DNA of 64,000 nucleotides from Alitta virens. Lineage: Eukaryota > Annelida > Polychaeta > Phyllodocida > Nereididae. The position numbers and the translations under genes are program-made. The notes under the pieces are model-generated. The model did not search any database. It saw nothing but the letters and a program-made list of their open reading frames with translations, and was not told the DNA's origin. Location: NCBI GenBank assembly GCA_932294295.1, contig OW028574.1, positions 14,022,215-14,086,214 on the forward strand, in the 5' to 3' direction. Each line of letters begins with the position of its first letter. The stretch's first letter is position 1. Below are positions 50,901 through 61,574 of the stretch, piece after piece.

Positions 50901-52193
50901 CTCATAACGGAGAAACCGAGGAGGCTGTAAACTCTTGCTGAGCTCTGCCATGGCAATAGGAACCGATTGATCCCCACTGGAATCCCAACTCGCAGCATTT
51001 CCCAACACTTTAGACGGGTTGTAAACGGAGTGAAGAAATGCAAATCAAGTTAGATCGTTGCAAACTGGGCAGATTCGATTTGCAGTTGCAATGAGCAAAG
51101 GTGATTCTAGCGCGCTTGCATGCCTTGAGTATGGAGGAATAGCTGAGTTGTACCAGAGTACGGCGGGTCTTCAAATTTAATTCGGCTGTTGTCAATATGA
51201 GCGATAACGTGAATTTGAGTTTTGTCTTTAGAAATATTTTCCAGTTAGGGGACAACACTGTGACACCAGAGTGGACACTAAAGTAACTTTTGACATACAA
51301 TTAATGCGGACCAGATTTTTGTATTAAAGCCTCATTGCTGGGAAAACAATGACTTTCAGGTTGGTCAGCTGACTCAGCTCACCCATCATCAGTACAGACA
51401 AACTGCATAAATTGAAAACCGATTCGGTTTCTCCGTTAAAAAAGCACAGCCAAGTGCTAACTGAGATATACCGGTATAAATAAATGGCACACAAAAATTA
51501 GTAGACAGCTTGAACTCAAAATTAGTAGACAGAACACAAGAATGTTGACAAGTCACCCACAGGTTGTCAAACTGGAGACGACCAAAACGGCTAAATCTTT
51601 CCATCGGACAAATCGGTGACTGAATGAGTCCTTTTTGTGGGCATCACGTGTCCATAAAAAATGTGCTTAAGATTCAATTCAATTTCTGGCGAAGTGAATG
51701 AATGAATATAAAGAGAAGTAGAGGTCATAACCTGGTGATCAAGATGGAAAGACCAGAGAGCATGTCCAGAAACAGCTCCATACACATCATTAGTAGTCAT
51801 ATTGACGTCAAGTTACAGGGCCTCAGCATATTCAGAAAATTCACATAGGCTACTGTGATGATAGTTGTCAAAACCGACGTCAGTTTACCTGGTTGGATAC
51901 AGATGCAATGTGGAAATCAATACCAGATAATAATCTGCTAATAGCCAGTTTCGACATAAAAATGAGTACCACGAGACGCAAAACATGAACTAAAAACTAT
52001 AAAACATTACAATACCCGTGGAAACCCCATGCAATACCCCTTTCATCTTACCTTTGAGCAGAGGAAGAGCAATGAGCTCCGTTGCCCCCTTCGTTCTGTA
52101 GTGAGAAGATCCCTGACTTCGCCTCTGCTTGCGACCCTTTATTGAGGCTTTGTTGTGAAATGGATCAATCCTATCTCCAGCTTTAGACGTCAT
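26922..52193 (-). CDS. PPP2R5: PP2A B56 regulatory subunit (alpha/epsilon-type), 12 exons
   Basis: Coding exons on the minus strand: 52193-52052, 40154-39958, 31218-31117, 30477-30385, 30296-30166, 30030-29971, 29871-29763, 29662-29609, 28488-28438, 28205-28086, 27772-27543, 27024-26922. All introns are GT-AG and phases fit, giving 463 residues. B56 subunits form a curved HEAT-like scaffold that binds the PP2A A and C subunits and selects LxxIxE-motif substrates; the pocket segment [20 protein letters not shown] begins at residue 199 and is intact. Other near-invariant B56 blocks seen are [56 protein letters not shown] and [31 protein letters not shown] and RISKEHWN favour the alpha/epsilon branch over gamma/delta. 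The N-terminus has a basic RKQRRSQ stretch; the C-terminus is charged ([13 protein letters not shown]) and may be coiled. Introns 1 and 2 are 11.9 and 8.7 kb, the rest about 90-1100 bp. Confidence 0.96.
31577..32214. mobile_element. hAT-like MITE C in PPP2R5 intron 2
   Basis: A 638-bp stretch bounded by TAGGGCTGGACATCGTTT and its inverted copy AAACGATCCAGCCCTA. The outer eight bases equal those of MITEs A, B and D, but the interior differs. Flanking 8-mers are only partly alike, so the insertion is older or the duplication decayed. Confidence 0.65.
39038..39193. mobile_element. Small MITE with CAGGGATGTGATT ends
   Basis: A 156-bp element with 13-bp perfect terminal inverted repeats (CAGGGATGTGATT and AATCACATCCCTG). 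CAGGG ends fit hAT-type elements. Flanks are both A-rich, so the target duplication is ambiguous. It abuts a SINE. Confidence 0.65.
39200..39499 (-). repeat. tRNA-derived SINE, near full length
   Basis: On the minus strand an A box TGGCCTAATGG (39489-39479) and B box GGGTTCTATCC (39431-39421) form the tRNA-like head. It is followed by a core with CAGATGAGACGTTAAATTGG and a tail ending near TTAGAGGGCTGCACTTTCC. The same head-core-tail order appears at 59716-59995. Confidence 0.75.
42815..42930. repeat. Degenerate (ATTC)n simple repeat
   Basis: Many TTCATTCA-type units with interruptions. Open frames over it are low-complexity artefacts. Confidence 0.75.
43128..43312. repeat. Clustered (CAG)n/(TAG)n trinucleotide repeats
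   Basis: Two short AGC-rich runs (about 43128-43164 and 43276-43312) within PPP2R5 intron 1. Confidence 0.75.
50785..50880 (-). repeat. SINE fragment
   Basis: The stretch containing GATGTAATGATGAG and later ACAATGTTAC resembles the 3' part of the truncated SINE at 62826-62870. Only the tail portion is recognisable. Confidence 0.45.
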
Positions 52194-54389
52194 GGTGGCC
52201 TTCTGTTAATAAATCCAAGAAATTAAGCCACTTGGTGGGGGTAATTTCTTTTGTCTAGTCCACGTTCTTACCCGGTGTCAAAACATTCCATGCAAGTGTT
52301 GACGCCCATGCAAATCCGAGCGCACGATTACTGCCGAGTTTGAACTCAATTGTCCGAGAAAGCACGGTTCAAAACACCTAAATCCTATCTTCATGACATT
52401 CCTTAGGTACTCTTGAAACACCTTACACACGTTCAAGTTGGGTTTTGGGCGAAATCAAAGAATAATTGAGTAAAATCGACAGGCCGATCTTCGGCTTCTG
52501 TTGCCAAAATAGCTCACCTCAAATCTCGCGTTTTCTCGTGAAGGAGAGAGGACGAGATCAAGGGTTCGAGATCAGGGAAGAGTCAATAACCTTACCAGTG
52601 ACCTTGAAAATAACAAATACTATCCGAATAACTAATGTTTGTTTATATTACAGGTTTGTATGCTAACAAATCAACGTAAAACCCAATCTATGCTGAAGGG
52701 AGGCACGTTTCCGCGCACCATGCGAGAATGATCTCTCGTGACAGTGTCCCTCCCAAAGAAGCCGACCGTAAAGTTTAATAATAGCAGAAATCAAATGCTG
52801 TTTCTCTTGTTAAAGAGGCCACGCTATCACAAAAATAATATTGGGACCGAAGAATTCGTTGTATATGCATAAATGTTAAATATACTTCACATTGCAAATG
52901 ATTTCAATGTAAAATTCCACAAAGTTATTTACACGAGGTGGCAGCACTGTACAGCGCAGTAACAGAGAATGCATCAAGCTTTCTGTACCCCCCCCCCCCC
53001 CCTCCAAAAAAAACCCTCCGGGCCCCCCGACTTTCAGAAGTCCATAGTTTTTGATACAAACTTTTTCGAGGAACTTTTTGATCGTTTTGGTGTAAATTTA
53101 TCCGTCCATGCTTGGGTGGGTATGACATTTTCGTTTCCGGCAGAACTCGAACACTAATTAAATGTATTGAAATTTCAAATGATAGACCCTATGGCCCAGT
53201 TATGCACTCTATATTAATTTAGTTGTGCCTTTTGACAGTCAATTAAGATTCAAGTCACATTGATATATCTCCGCTATTTTACTTACAGCCATTTCCCTAC
53301 CAATAGGTACACAAAGTCTCAACTCATTACACCAAAGTTCAACCCCTGCTGTTTGACATCTGGAATTACCAATGCCACATATATGTGGCTAACAGGGTTC
53401 TAGACTCCTAGCTAGTTCAATAATCAAACTTTGCCAGATATACATCTGAACATTGCATAATTAACCTCAGAAACATGTTTACTATGCAAAAAACATGCAC
53501 AGTCTCTGCGATGAGAGACCACCCCTTCTGCATTTAGCGGTCTCTCATGGACTGCGGTGACTTATGAGGACCACGGGACTGAATTACCTCAGAAAACATA
53601 ACATACAAAAAAGGGTATAAGGTCTAGTTGCTCTACATTTGTTCAAGAGGTTTCTTGAACAATGTTGATGTGCTTGTGTACCATGTTGCCATTCGCTGAG
53701 GGTTTGCTGCCGCGCAGCCCATGTTTCCATAGATCTATAAATAATATTATACACTTGCGTCATTAATCTATATAGATAAGTTAACATTTATATATAATTT
53801 ATATAGGTAAGAGTTTTGCTAATTTTTTCAAAAATATTTATTTTTGATTTTTATGTTTATAATTTATGTCATTAAAAATGACACGTAATCATTAAACACT
53901 ATTTTAATATTGTTTAATATCTTGGCCAGGCATGAACGGTATTCTTCTACACTGGCATATCAAACTAAAAAATGTCACCTCTAAATTGTGGGAGGAAAAA
54001 TGGTCATCTCAAAATTGTGTAACACGTACTGACCTTCATTCATTTGCTCATTAATATGCCTTTAGTCTTTTATAGAACTTTACCCTTGATCACGTTGTTA
54101 GTATTTTGACTGGTGTAAAAGGTTTTCATTGGCCTACTGCTTTACTAGTCCTGACTGCTCCGTAGCGAGAAATTACATTTAATTTCTCCAAGGTAGTATA
54201 TGAATTCCAATCCAAGGCGGAAAAGGGAAACTGTATAAGTTACATTTCTACAGAGCAAAATACTGTTTAAAATAATAGTCTCTTCAATTTCAAAACCAAA
54301 ATTTGGCAACCATGCTTCATATATAAAGTGGTAAATGATCAAAGGAAGAACATATTACTGTTGTTGCTTTTTAACTAAGATGAATTGCC
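52194..54389. other. Upstream region of PPP2R5
   Basis: The first 500 bp, richer in CpG than the surroundings, probably contains the PPP2R5 promoter and 5' UTR (minus strand), though no clear TATA box is seen. Beyond that lie a C15 tract (52988-53002) and AT-rich sequence without a recognised gene. Confidence 0.4.
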
Positions 54390-54649
54390 TGTGATGACCT
54401 CAGCCTAGGTCAGTGACCCAGTGTACTGGTTGCCCTCTGGCCTACGTGACTGTGGCCAGGCAATTTTGCAACCCCATCCAGGGTATATATAAGGATGTAG
54501 GTCACTATGAGTCAGTGCTTGTAAGGTAGTGGTCTAGGATGGACATGAGGCAGGGCAAGGCCTATTAAACTATAGAAACTACATATTCCTTGTCATGAGT
54601 CAAGTCTGTTACATTGAAGGAACTCAAGAACCTTGTTGGGGTTCTTACA
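54390..54649 (+). repeat. Left LTR
   Basis: TGTGATGACC...GGTTCTTACA with TG...CA ends. It contains TATATATAA near 54484-54492, a likely TATA box for the element's transcript. Confidence 0.92.
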
Positions 54650-54652
54650 AAT

Positions 54653-54670
54653 TGGCGCCCGTTGTGGGAC
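54653..54670 (+). other. Primer binding site of the LTR element
   Basis: TGGCGCCCGTTGTGGGAC three bases after the LTR. The first eight bases match the 3' end of tRNA-Lys, with a partial match beyond. The exact primer tRNA is uncertain. Confidence 0.7.
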
Positions 54671-55098
54671 TTCAAGGACGCAGACTTCACTCTGGAGACA
54701 TGGATGGATTAAACTCACTGGATTTCTGTTTGAAATTATTTTGAGGATTTTGATGGACTCATCTTGGTCTCAGATAAGTGAGGTTTTGAATCTGTGATTT
54801 GTTTTGGCTTTAGCCTAGGCATTGCGTCTCTCGCAATCCCCAGTTCTGCTGTCAAAAAGCAGACTGGCTGTGCTATTTGATTTAATTGTAAAATGCCTGT
54901 ACAGTTGATTGGAGTCTCAGCATTGAGACCTTGGCTTGGGAGGCCATGTGTGTTGATTATGAGAGACTTCACTGACATCACAGTGAAGGAGGAAGTGAGT
55001 GCAGCCCTCATGGCCTTGGAAGACGTGGCATGAGAGGCTGTTTGAAGAGTGGCATTAATAGAGGTCAAACTGGGCTCAGTTTCCCTCTGTTGCAACTT

Positions 55099-55680
55099 AA
55101 ACGAGACTGGACTGAAACAGTTGACCTACTAAGGTCACGAAAATGGCGGGAAGTCTCGAGGATGACAAAGGGATGCCAGAGAGTGGTTCCCTTCTCTTCC
55201 TTCCCTGGGAAAATGTTGTGTTTTCTTGTGAGAGTTAAGCATTAGAAACGGCTGTATAGAGAGTGAACTGTCTAGTTAATCTCTGGTGCCGATGAACCGA
55301 GACTGCACTGTAACTGTTGACCTTTCAAGGTGATGGAAAGTGGCGGGAACGTCTCGAGGCTGATAGAAGGGAAGACCAGAAAATGGTTTCCTGGCTGGTT
55401 GGATTTGGTGTGCATGAGCTATAACTGAATAAAGTTTGGCAGTTGTGAACCATGAAATTGCGCTGAGATGGACATTTGAATTGTTGGTGAGACAGGAGCT
55501 GAGTCTGAACCCCGGAATATTGGGGTGGGAATTGATTGGCCTATGTCTTTGTGTGTGGTTGTTGTTTGTAAAACTGTGTTAGAGTTTTGCATTGACAAGG
55601 TGGTGTAACGAGACTGAGCCTGTACCAGTGACCTTACAAGGTCATGGGGAAAAAGGCTGGAAAGTCTCGGAGCTAAATGT
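55099..55680 (+). repeat. Three diverged copies of a roughly 90-bp repeat inside the LTR element
   Basis: Copies begin near 55099, 55295 and 55605. Each starts AACGAGACTG or AACCGAGACTG, then has a GTTGACCT- or GTGACCT-like segment, CAAGGTCA- or AAGGTCA-like sequence, and a GGCGGGAA...GTCTCGAGG-like segment. Copies are unequal distances apart and clearly diverged. Confidence 0.7.
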
Positions 55681-55826
55681 AGTTGGAGTTCCACTTTCAA
55701 GTGGATTTCCATGCCCTCAGCAGTGCTTCCAACCCACGTGGGTGTGGGTGGCACTGAGGTGCCCAGGTTGATGCCTGCAGACCACGTGGTTCTTGGCGGG
55801 AAAATGGCATCACCTCTGCTGCTACT

Positions 55827-56128
55827 ATGGAGGCCACAGTGGATCCTGGAATGACTCCTTTGCGGATGGAACAGGAGTCAATGGAGGCCACAGTGGATCC
55901 TGGAATGACTCCTTTGCAGATGGAGAAGAAGTCAATGGAGGCCACAGTGGATCCTGGAATGACTCCTTTGCGGATGGAACAGGAGTCAATGGAGGCCACA
56001 GTGGATCCTGGAATGACTCCTTTGCAGATGGAGAAGAAGTAAATGGAGGCCACAGTGGATCCTGGAATGACTCCTTTGCAGATGGAGAAGAAGTCAATGG
56101 AGGCCACAGTGGATCCTGGAATGATTTC
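55827..56128 (+). repeat. 54-bp tandem repeat, five full units and one partial
   Basis: Units begin at 55827, 55881, 55935, 55989, 56043 and 56097, each starting ATGGAGGCCACAGTGGATCC. Two variants alternate in the last third (GCGGATGGAACAGG and GCAGATGGAGAAGA) in the order A-B-A-B-B, suggesting amplification as a 108-bp dimer. Since 54 is divisible by three, several reading frames stay open through the array; the resulting peptides are probably not real products. Confidence 0.92.
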
Positions 56129-56747
56129 CTGGCAGCCAGGCAGGCAGAGACGGCCGCCTGAGCAGTTTGGCCACAATATAGGTTTCGAATAATGATGATT
56201 CCTAGGCATCTTCCTGGACAAGGGAGGATGGCAGAGTGTCTTGAAGGTCAAAAGTGCGCACATTTATTTTCCTTTCTTTCATTTTTTTAATTAATTTTTC
56301 TGTTTTTTGGGGGGGTTTTGCATTTTTTTTTTTTAAATTAAATGGCCTTTGGGACACTGGTTACAAGCGTTGCAACAAGGAAAAGCACAGACACTACATG
56401 AACCGGTTATATAACTGTGGGGACTCAATGGTGGTCGTTTGTCCTTGCTCAGTTATGGTTTACTTGTGCTGCCTTACTGGTTAGTTAAGGTCCTATGGAC
56501 TTGCATAGGGAATCATGTAGGCACAATCAATGGAGTGATTGTGGGCGCAGTGGTTTTTCTTTGGGATTAATCCACTTCGCGGCAGCAGGGTTTGACTGTA
56601 TTGTGCATTTTTCCGAAAATGTCACACTTTACATTTGCCCTGGCAAACCATATGTTTTCTGTTGAAAGTGACACGTTTGTCACAAAGCAGGCAATGTTTG
56701 GGTTGGCAATTTTGTATTTGGTATCATGGTCAGCGTTTTCTGGAACA

Positions 56748-56759
56748 CCCCCCCCCCCC
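56748..56759. repeat. C12 tract
   Basis: Homopolymer inside the LTR element. Confidence 0.8.
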
Positions 56760-58500
56760 AATCGTTCATTAAAGGGGGAAGGGGAGATAAGGTCACGAAG
56801 TCATGTGGACCTGAGCATAGTAGGGTGGTAGGACGCCTCCTTGCTGCACTCCTTCCTGGGACCTTGAGTGAGCAGGACGTGTTTAGCGATATTGCGGATG
56901 GAAAAAGCCTCGTGCTGGAGGGAGAAAATCATGGCAATGGACACTGGACCTGGGGAGGTCACACACGAGAAGACCATGGCTTGTGTGGTCTCACGCTTGG
57001 ATGAAGACACTCCTTAGTTTGGTGACACGATGAATGGTTGCATTGGGTGCCACGTGGAATTAGGTATTGTTTCGGGGAGCGGTATGGATCAATCATACTC
57101 AGTAATGAAACATAGGCCTATGATCAACAAAGCCAGAAATCAAGGACTGGTGCAGCTTGGCATCAGCAAGCTCTGGAATGGTCTTTGGATGGACAATACA
57201 GCCATTGTTCCTAAGATGGCAGGTCGGTTATTGAATGATCGAGTGGTATGGAATGAGCAACTTAAGTATCTGATTCCCTGAGGCAAGAGATATAGACTTG
57301 GTTTATCACTCGTAGTTTTAGTTTTGTGGTTGAATGAGCTGAATAAGCTCCAAAAGTATTCTGGGCTAGGTTTTGTCGGCTGGTTTAGGTGTTGTGAGAG
57401 CTGAGCTTCCTCTAGTTGGCCAAGAGTGTTTTCTCATTTATCTGGTTGGATTCTTGGTCCCCCTGCAAGGTGGAAGATGGGAGTGGCTAGAAACTGCACA
57501 CAGCTGTCACGAACCACGTTGTCGCTGTGCATTGTGTGAGATGAACGAGGCCAGAGTAAGTGGTTGCCATGACAACTGCAGCAGTAGTAGCAGTCTTCAA
57601 GTTGTCACATTGACCAATGTAGAGCACTCGAATAAACAGGAGTACATTGTACATGTCTCATGTTCTGAGACAGGGATAACACAGGTTAACGTGGTATGGA
57701 TGGTTACCAAAAGTTGTGGTTGTTGATGGAGATTTCAATGCAGAGGCCACTGAGCACTTGGTTTTTGTTAAGAACCTTACAAATGAAAGTCCTTTCGTGT
57801 GCAATTATCATGCTACTGTTTGGTCGTGGCCTGATCATGGAGGCTAACTGTCGCAGCACGGATGTTGAGCATTAGTTAATAGCAATTGGTTGTGTTGACT
57901 GGGACTTGTAACTTACAGTGCAAGTGCACGTGCACGTGCTTGCATTGGTCTTAGCCCTGAACAGGCTAGTTCAGGAGGGAGAGACAGATGTGCTGCTTCC
58001 CAGCAGCAGAAGCAGTGGATTTCCATTGTGGTTACGTGGTTGACCTCTGACCCAAAGTCACCAGTCAGGAGGGCTGTCTCTGGACACAGGGAGGCGATCG
58101 TTGGGGACCTCTTGGAAACAGAAGAAGATGGCTCAGACGACACCCTGAGGGACCCCTCTGTAGACATGGAGCAGGAACAGGAAATAGGACGCAAACTTGC
58201 AGAACCTTTGAGACGAGTATGTCATGACGAGGATATGCTGATTGTGATGATTGGACCTTTCTTGTGGACTATCAGTGATTTTGTGAACTTACATGGACTT
58301 ATTCCCAGAGACGGGTGTGATTTGTGTGATTTCCTGGAGCTTGTATGTACTTTTATGTTTGTATTTTCATATGGAATGTACTGTATTTCATGCCATGTCT
58401 ACCTTGATCCTTGCCTCAATTGTCCTACTTTATGTATTAGTTTTAGTTTTTGCAACTGTGGTATAGTTTTTGTGCAAGACATGCAGACATGTCTTCTTAT

Positions 58501-58511
58501 AAAAGAGGGGG
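58501..58511 (+). other. Polypurine tract
   Basis: AAAAGAGGGGG three bases before the right LTR, the usual place for plus-strand priming in LTR elements. Confidence 0.75.
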
Positions 58512-58514
58512 TAA

Positions 58515-58774
58515 TGTGATGACCTCAGCCTAGGTCAGTGACCCAGTGTACTGGTTGCCCTCTGGCCTACGTGACTGTCGCCAGGCAATTTCGCAACCCC
58601 ATCCAGGGTATATATAAGGATGTAGGTCACTATGAGTCAGTGCTTGTAAGGTAGTGGTCTAGGATGGACATGAGGCAGGGCAAGGTCTATTAAACTATAG
58701 AAACTACATATTCCTTGTCATGAGTCAAGTCTGTTACATTGAAGGAACTCAAGAACCTTGTTGGGGTTCTTACA
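58515..58774 (+). repeat. Right LTR
   Basis: Matches the left LTR over all 260 bp except three substitutions and no gaps. Confidence 0.92.
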
Positions 58775-58808
58775 ATGCCATTGAAGGCACCTCTCATAGG
58801 TTCTCAGG

Positions 58809-59038
58809 CAGTGTTCGAAATAAGGGCCGGTCAGTTGGTCCTGACCGGCAACTTCAAGGCTTGACCAACAGGTTTGATGACTTCCTGGTATTTGGGACCG
58901 GCAGGTCTGAATGAAAGGCAAATATAATGTTATGGCCTGGTAGGGACCGACAGGTTTGCTCAAGGACCAGCAGCTTTTCCACACAGCTGATCCTTGGGAC
59001 CGGCAGCTATTTTACAAGTGCTCACCGTGAACACTGCA
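58809..59038. mobile_element. Putative hAT-like MITE with CAGTGTTCG ends
   Basis: Begins CAGTGTTCGAAAT and ends GTGAACACTGCA; the flanks TTCTCAGG and GTCTCAGG agree at seven of eight bases. The interior has repeated GACCGGCAG-like motifs. The inverted ends are short and imperfect. Confidence 0.5.
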
Positions 59039-59715
59039 GTCTCAGGCCGTTTGATTTTACTATTGATTGGAGCTAATTTGGATATTTTGCCAATATATAC
59101 AAATGGATATATATTCTATTTGGTTCTTCTAAATCTTCTTCAAAGGAGCCCAAATTTGGCATGCGAGGCAGAAATGATAGGGAAAAACTTTAAATTCTAG
59201 CCCCTATATTTTTAACTTTTTTAATTTGTGCATGGATTCAGTTGCGACCAGCTGAGATGTCTTGCATTTTCAGCAAATAATTCACTCAGCAATTCCATCA
59301 TGGACAGTCTTGAATCTGAATATTAATGAAAGGCCCAGACATCACTCTGACCTAAGCAAGATGTCCTCCACTTGATTGTACCCCTTTATACGCCAGGTGT
59401 CCTCATCATAATTGCTCGTGCTGCCCCTAGTGGATTGTATCTGTGTTCCATTTCCAGTGACAGTGTTGCTCAAGTTGTGTAGTTGCTTGGTCAAACGTGT
59501 CCGTCTGTGGATAGGCAGACAAATGGGGTGGGCAGGCAGTTTGTACACGTCAGAATTAGTTGTTGTGCCTTTTGGGGTTAACTCACATGGCTATAAATAG
59601 GGTATAATAATTAGGGAAAGATGTCATAATTTTTGTTTTCAAAACTTCAACATTGTATCATACTTTAACTTACCTTTTCGCAACAGGAAACATCTGAAAA
59701 TATTGGTAATATTGC

Positions 59716-59995
59716 ACCTGGGTGGTTCAGTGGTAAGACGCTCACCTGCTCCTCGGAAGGACCCAGGTTTTATCCTGGACCTGGGCACCCTTTATGAGCA
59801 ACATCCCAGGTGGATGTCGTTCGGATGAGATGTTAAATTGGCGGTCCCTTGTACACAGCGTCTATGCTGAGACAAGTAAAAGATCCCACTCATTGGGTAA
59901 ATGTGTAACTTGGGTGGACTCTTCCTCTCTCGCCTCATCAATCAACCCTTGGTAGCAGCAACATAATTGCTTTAGAGGGCTGCACTTTCCACTCT
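59716..59995 (+). repeat. tRNA-derived SINE, near full length
   Basis: A box TGGTTCAGTGG (59723-59733) and B box-like GGTTTTATCC (59766-59775) head a core with CGGATGAGATGTTAAATTGG and an end TTAGAGGGCTGCACTTTCC, shared with the minus-strand copy in PPP2R5 intron 2. The core resembles a domain I recall as shared between SINE families of distant animals; that link is from memory. Confidence 0.75.
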
Positions 59996-60118
59996 ATTTA
60001 TCTATATCTATTTTGCTAAACATAACGTACGCTGCTTAATTACACAGCAAACCCTCAATGAATACTTCAATGTTAACGTCTTTGCCTGCAGCATTTGAAT
60101 TTCATTTTCTCTTAGGTT

Positions 60119-60124
<6 letters not shown>

Positions 60125-60173
<49 letters not shown>

Positions 60174-60207
60174 TGTGTGTGTGTGCGTGCGTGTGTGTGT
60201 GTGTGTG
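60125..60207. repeat. (GT)n/(GC)n microsatellite
   Basis: Long GT tract with blocks of GTGC and GCGT. Open frames of Val-Cys repeats over it are artefacts. Confidence 0.95.
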
Positions 60208-61366
60208 AGAGAGAAACCCGTAGAAACCTATGCATCAGCTACAGTTTGGCGCATACCCAAGCATAAATGGATTTATTTGGTTTTATATTTCATTTCTCCA
60301 AGTTTCATTGGAGTATTCTTAATTACACCTACATAAATTCAGTCAATTTTGCTGTAATATACATTGTTCATGACATCGACCTGATCTTGCATGTTTCTTG
60401 GAACATACGTGATATAAATTAATCTTAAGTTCCTATGTCTCTAGATTTGGCATAGGCAATTAATTGTATAAACCAATACTACCTTCTTGTCTCGTGATAT
60501 TACATGCTCATTTGTGCACAACAATAAATAATATAAATAAATATATTTTCTTTAAATTCATTAATTATTTTTCGTAGACTGACTGAATAGCTGATACAAA
60601 TTTACTGTGTCTTTATTTATTAATGCAATTTCAAACTGTTTGATAAACTTGCGATTTTGACAGACAGTGCAGCTTAATTTTACACCAAAACTAGTCTAGG
60701 GTAGCATCATAGTTTTCTCACTCAGCATCTAGAGTGTTTGCTGATTCCGTTCGTTCGCTGAGGGTTTGCTGCGTAAGCAGTGTTATGTTATAATTTAAAG
60801 GTTATATAGTTTTCCCATGAACTCCGATATTGGGCATGTTGGGTTGGTTGGCTGAGTGTAAATTCCCATTACTTTCATATGCTACTATATTTACTAATCC
60901 AAAAATTCAACACAGACCCTGTCTCATGTTGCACTTATTTAGCTTAATTTGGGATACTCATTTGAAGAGTTGTTTCCCTGATGCTACTCTTCAATGGTGT
61001 CAACAAGATTAAGAGATTTAACCCCGTGAGTGACATGGGATAGTTACCTAGTATATGGTAATTATAGGGCCTTCAAGATGTTTAGATGAGTTTAGTAGTC
61101 CGAGAGTATTAAGAATTAGGAGCTATTAAGAGACTGGTATTTCCACGGACCACCAAAATACATACAATGGGCCTAAAAGGATTTTTATTTGGCAGTTGAT
61201 GCAGATAATTTTTACAATATTTATCTTATATATTTATTATTACAATATGGTATTCATACAGGGTAACCGTTAAACATATGTCTGCTTTACGACATGGCCA
61301 TATTATGAAAATTAAAAGATATTATACTCCACCTAGATTGTTTTCCTGTTGTTCTGATCGGGCAAT

Positions 61367-61520
61367 AACCAACGAAAATGTTAGTTAACTCCATCCTGAG
61401 TGCAAACTGAACTTTAATTGCTTAATAACAGCAGTTAAACAAAACAAACACAAATTAACAATTATGTCTAGTGGGGTTATATCCCTCATAGTCGGGAGTT
61501 AACTAACATTTTTGTTGGAT
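61367..61520. repeat. 154-bp inverted-repeat element
   Basis: Two 26-bp arms (61367-61392 and 61495-61520) are inverted copies with two mismatches, around a 102-bp AT-rich centre. The form is that of a tiny MITE or foldback; no target duplication was confirmed. Confidence 0.65.
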
Positions 61521-61574
61521 GTATTTAATGTACAGACAAATGTTTTTTCACTGATGTCCTGCAAAAATGTTTCA

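Larger units (their letters stand above)
40155..52051 (-). other. PPP2R5 intron 1 (11.9 kb)
   Basis: No nested gene recognised. Contents seen: an ATTC-type simple repeat (42815-42930), CAG-type repeats (43130-43165 and 43280-43312), TA-rich runs near 45810-45970 and 49716-49736, a 23-bp duplicated motif near 46285-46331, and a SINE fragment near 50785-50880. Confidence 0.7.
54390..58774 (+). mobile_element. Non-autonomous LTR retrotransposon (LARD-like)
   Basis: Two direct 260-bp LTRs enclose about 3.87 kb. A primer site follows the left LTR and a purine tract precedes the right one. Five-base flanks TTGCC and ATGCC are a target duplication with one mismatch. Translating the interior gives no gag, protease, reverse transcriptase or integrase motif; the longest open frames are unrecognised or arise from tandem repeats. 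The element must have been mobilised by proteins from elsewhere. LTRs differ at only three positions (54465, 54476 and 54574 against their partners), so insertion was recent. Confidence 0.9.

Noticed and set aside
55697..56263. A 188-codon minus-strand frame with repeated PGSTVASI units
   Set aside because: The 54-bp tandem repeat keeps many frames open; there is no independent evidence of coding.
58028..58519. A 163-codon frame near the right LTR
   Set aside because: No gag, env or other motif is recognised. It could be a decayed product but cannot be called a gene from sequence alone.
59716..59790. Functional tRNA gene at the SINE head
   Set aside because: The B box is degenerate, no clean cloverleaf is visible and the same head recurs with the same core elsewhere.
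60008..60336. Val-Cys and Thr-His repeat frames
   Set aside because: They are translations of the GT/GC microsatellite.
53686..60771. Identical 19-bp stretch TTCGCTGAGGGTTTGCTGC at about 53694 and 60756
   Set aside because: Probably ends of one dispersed repeat, but too short to define an element.
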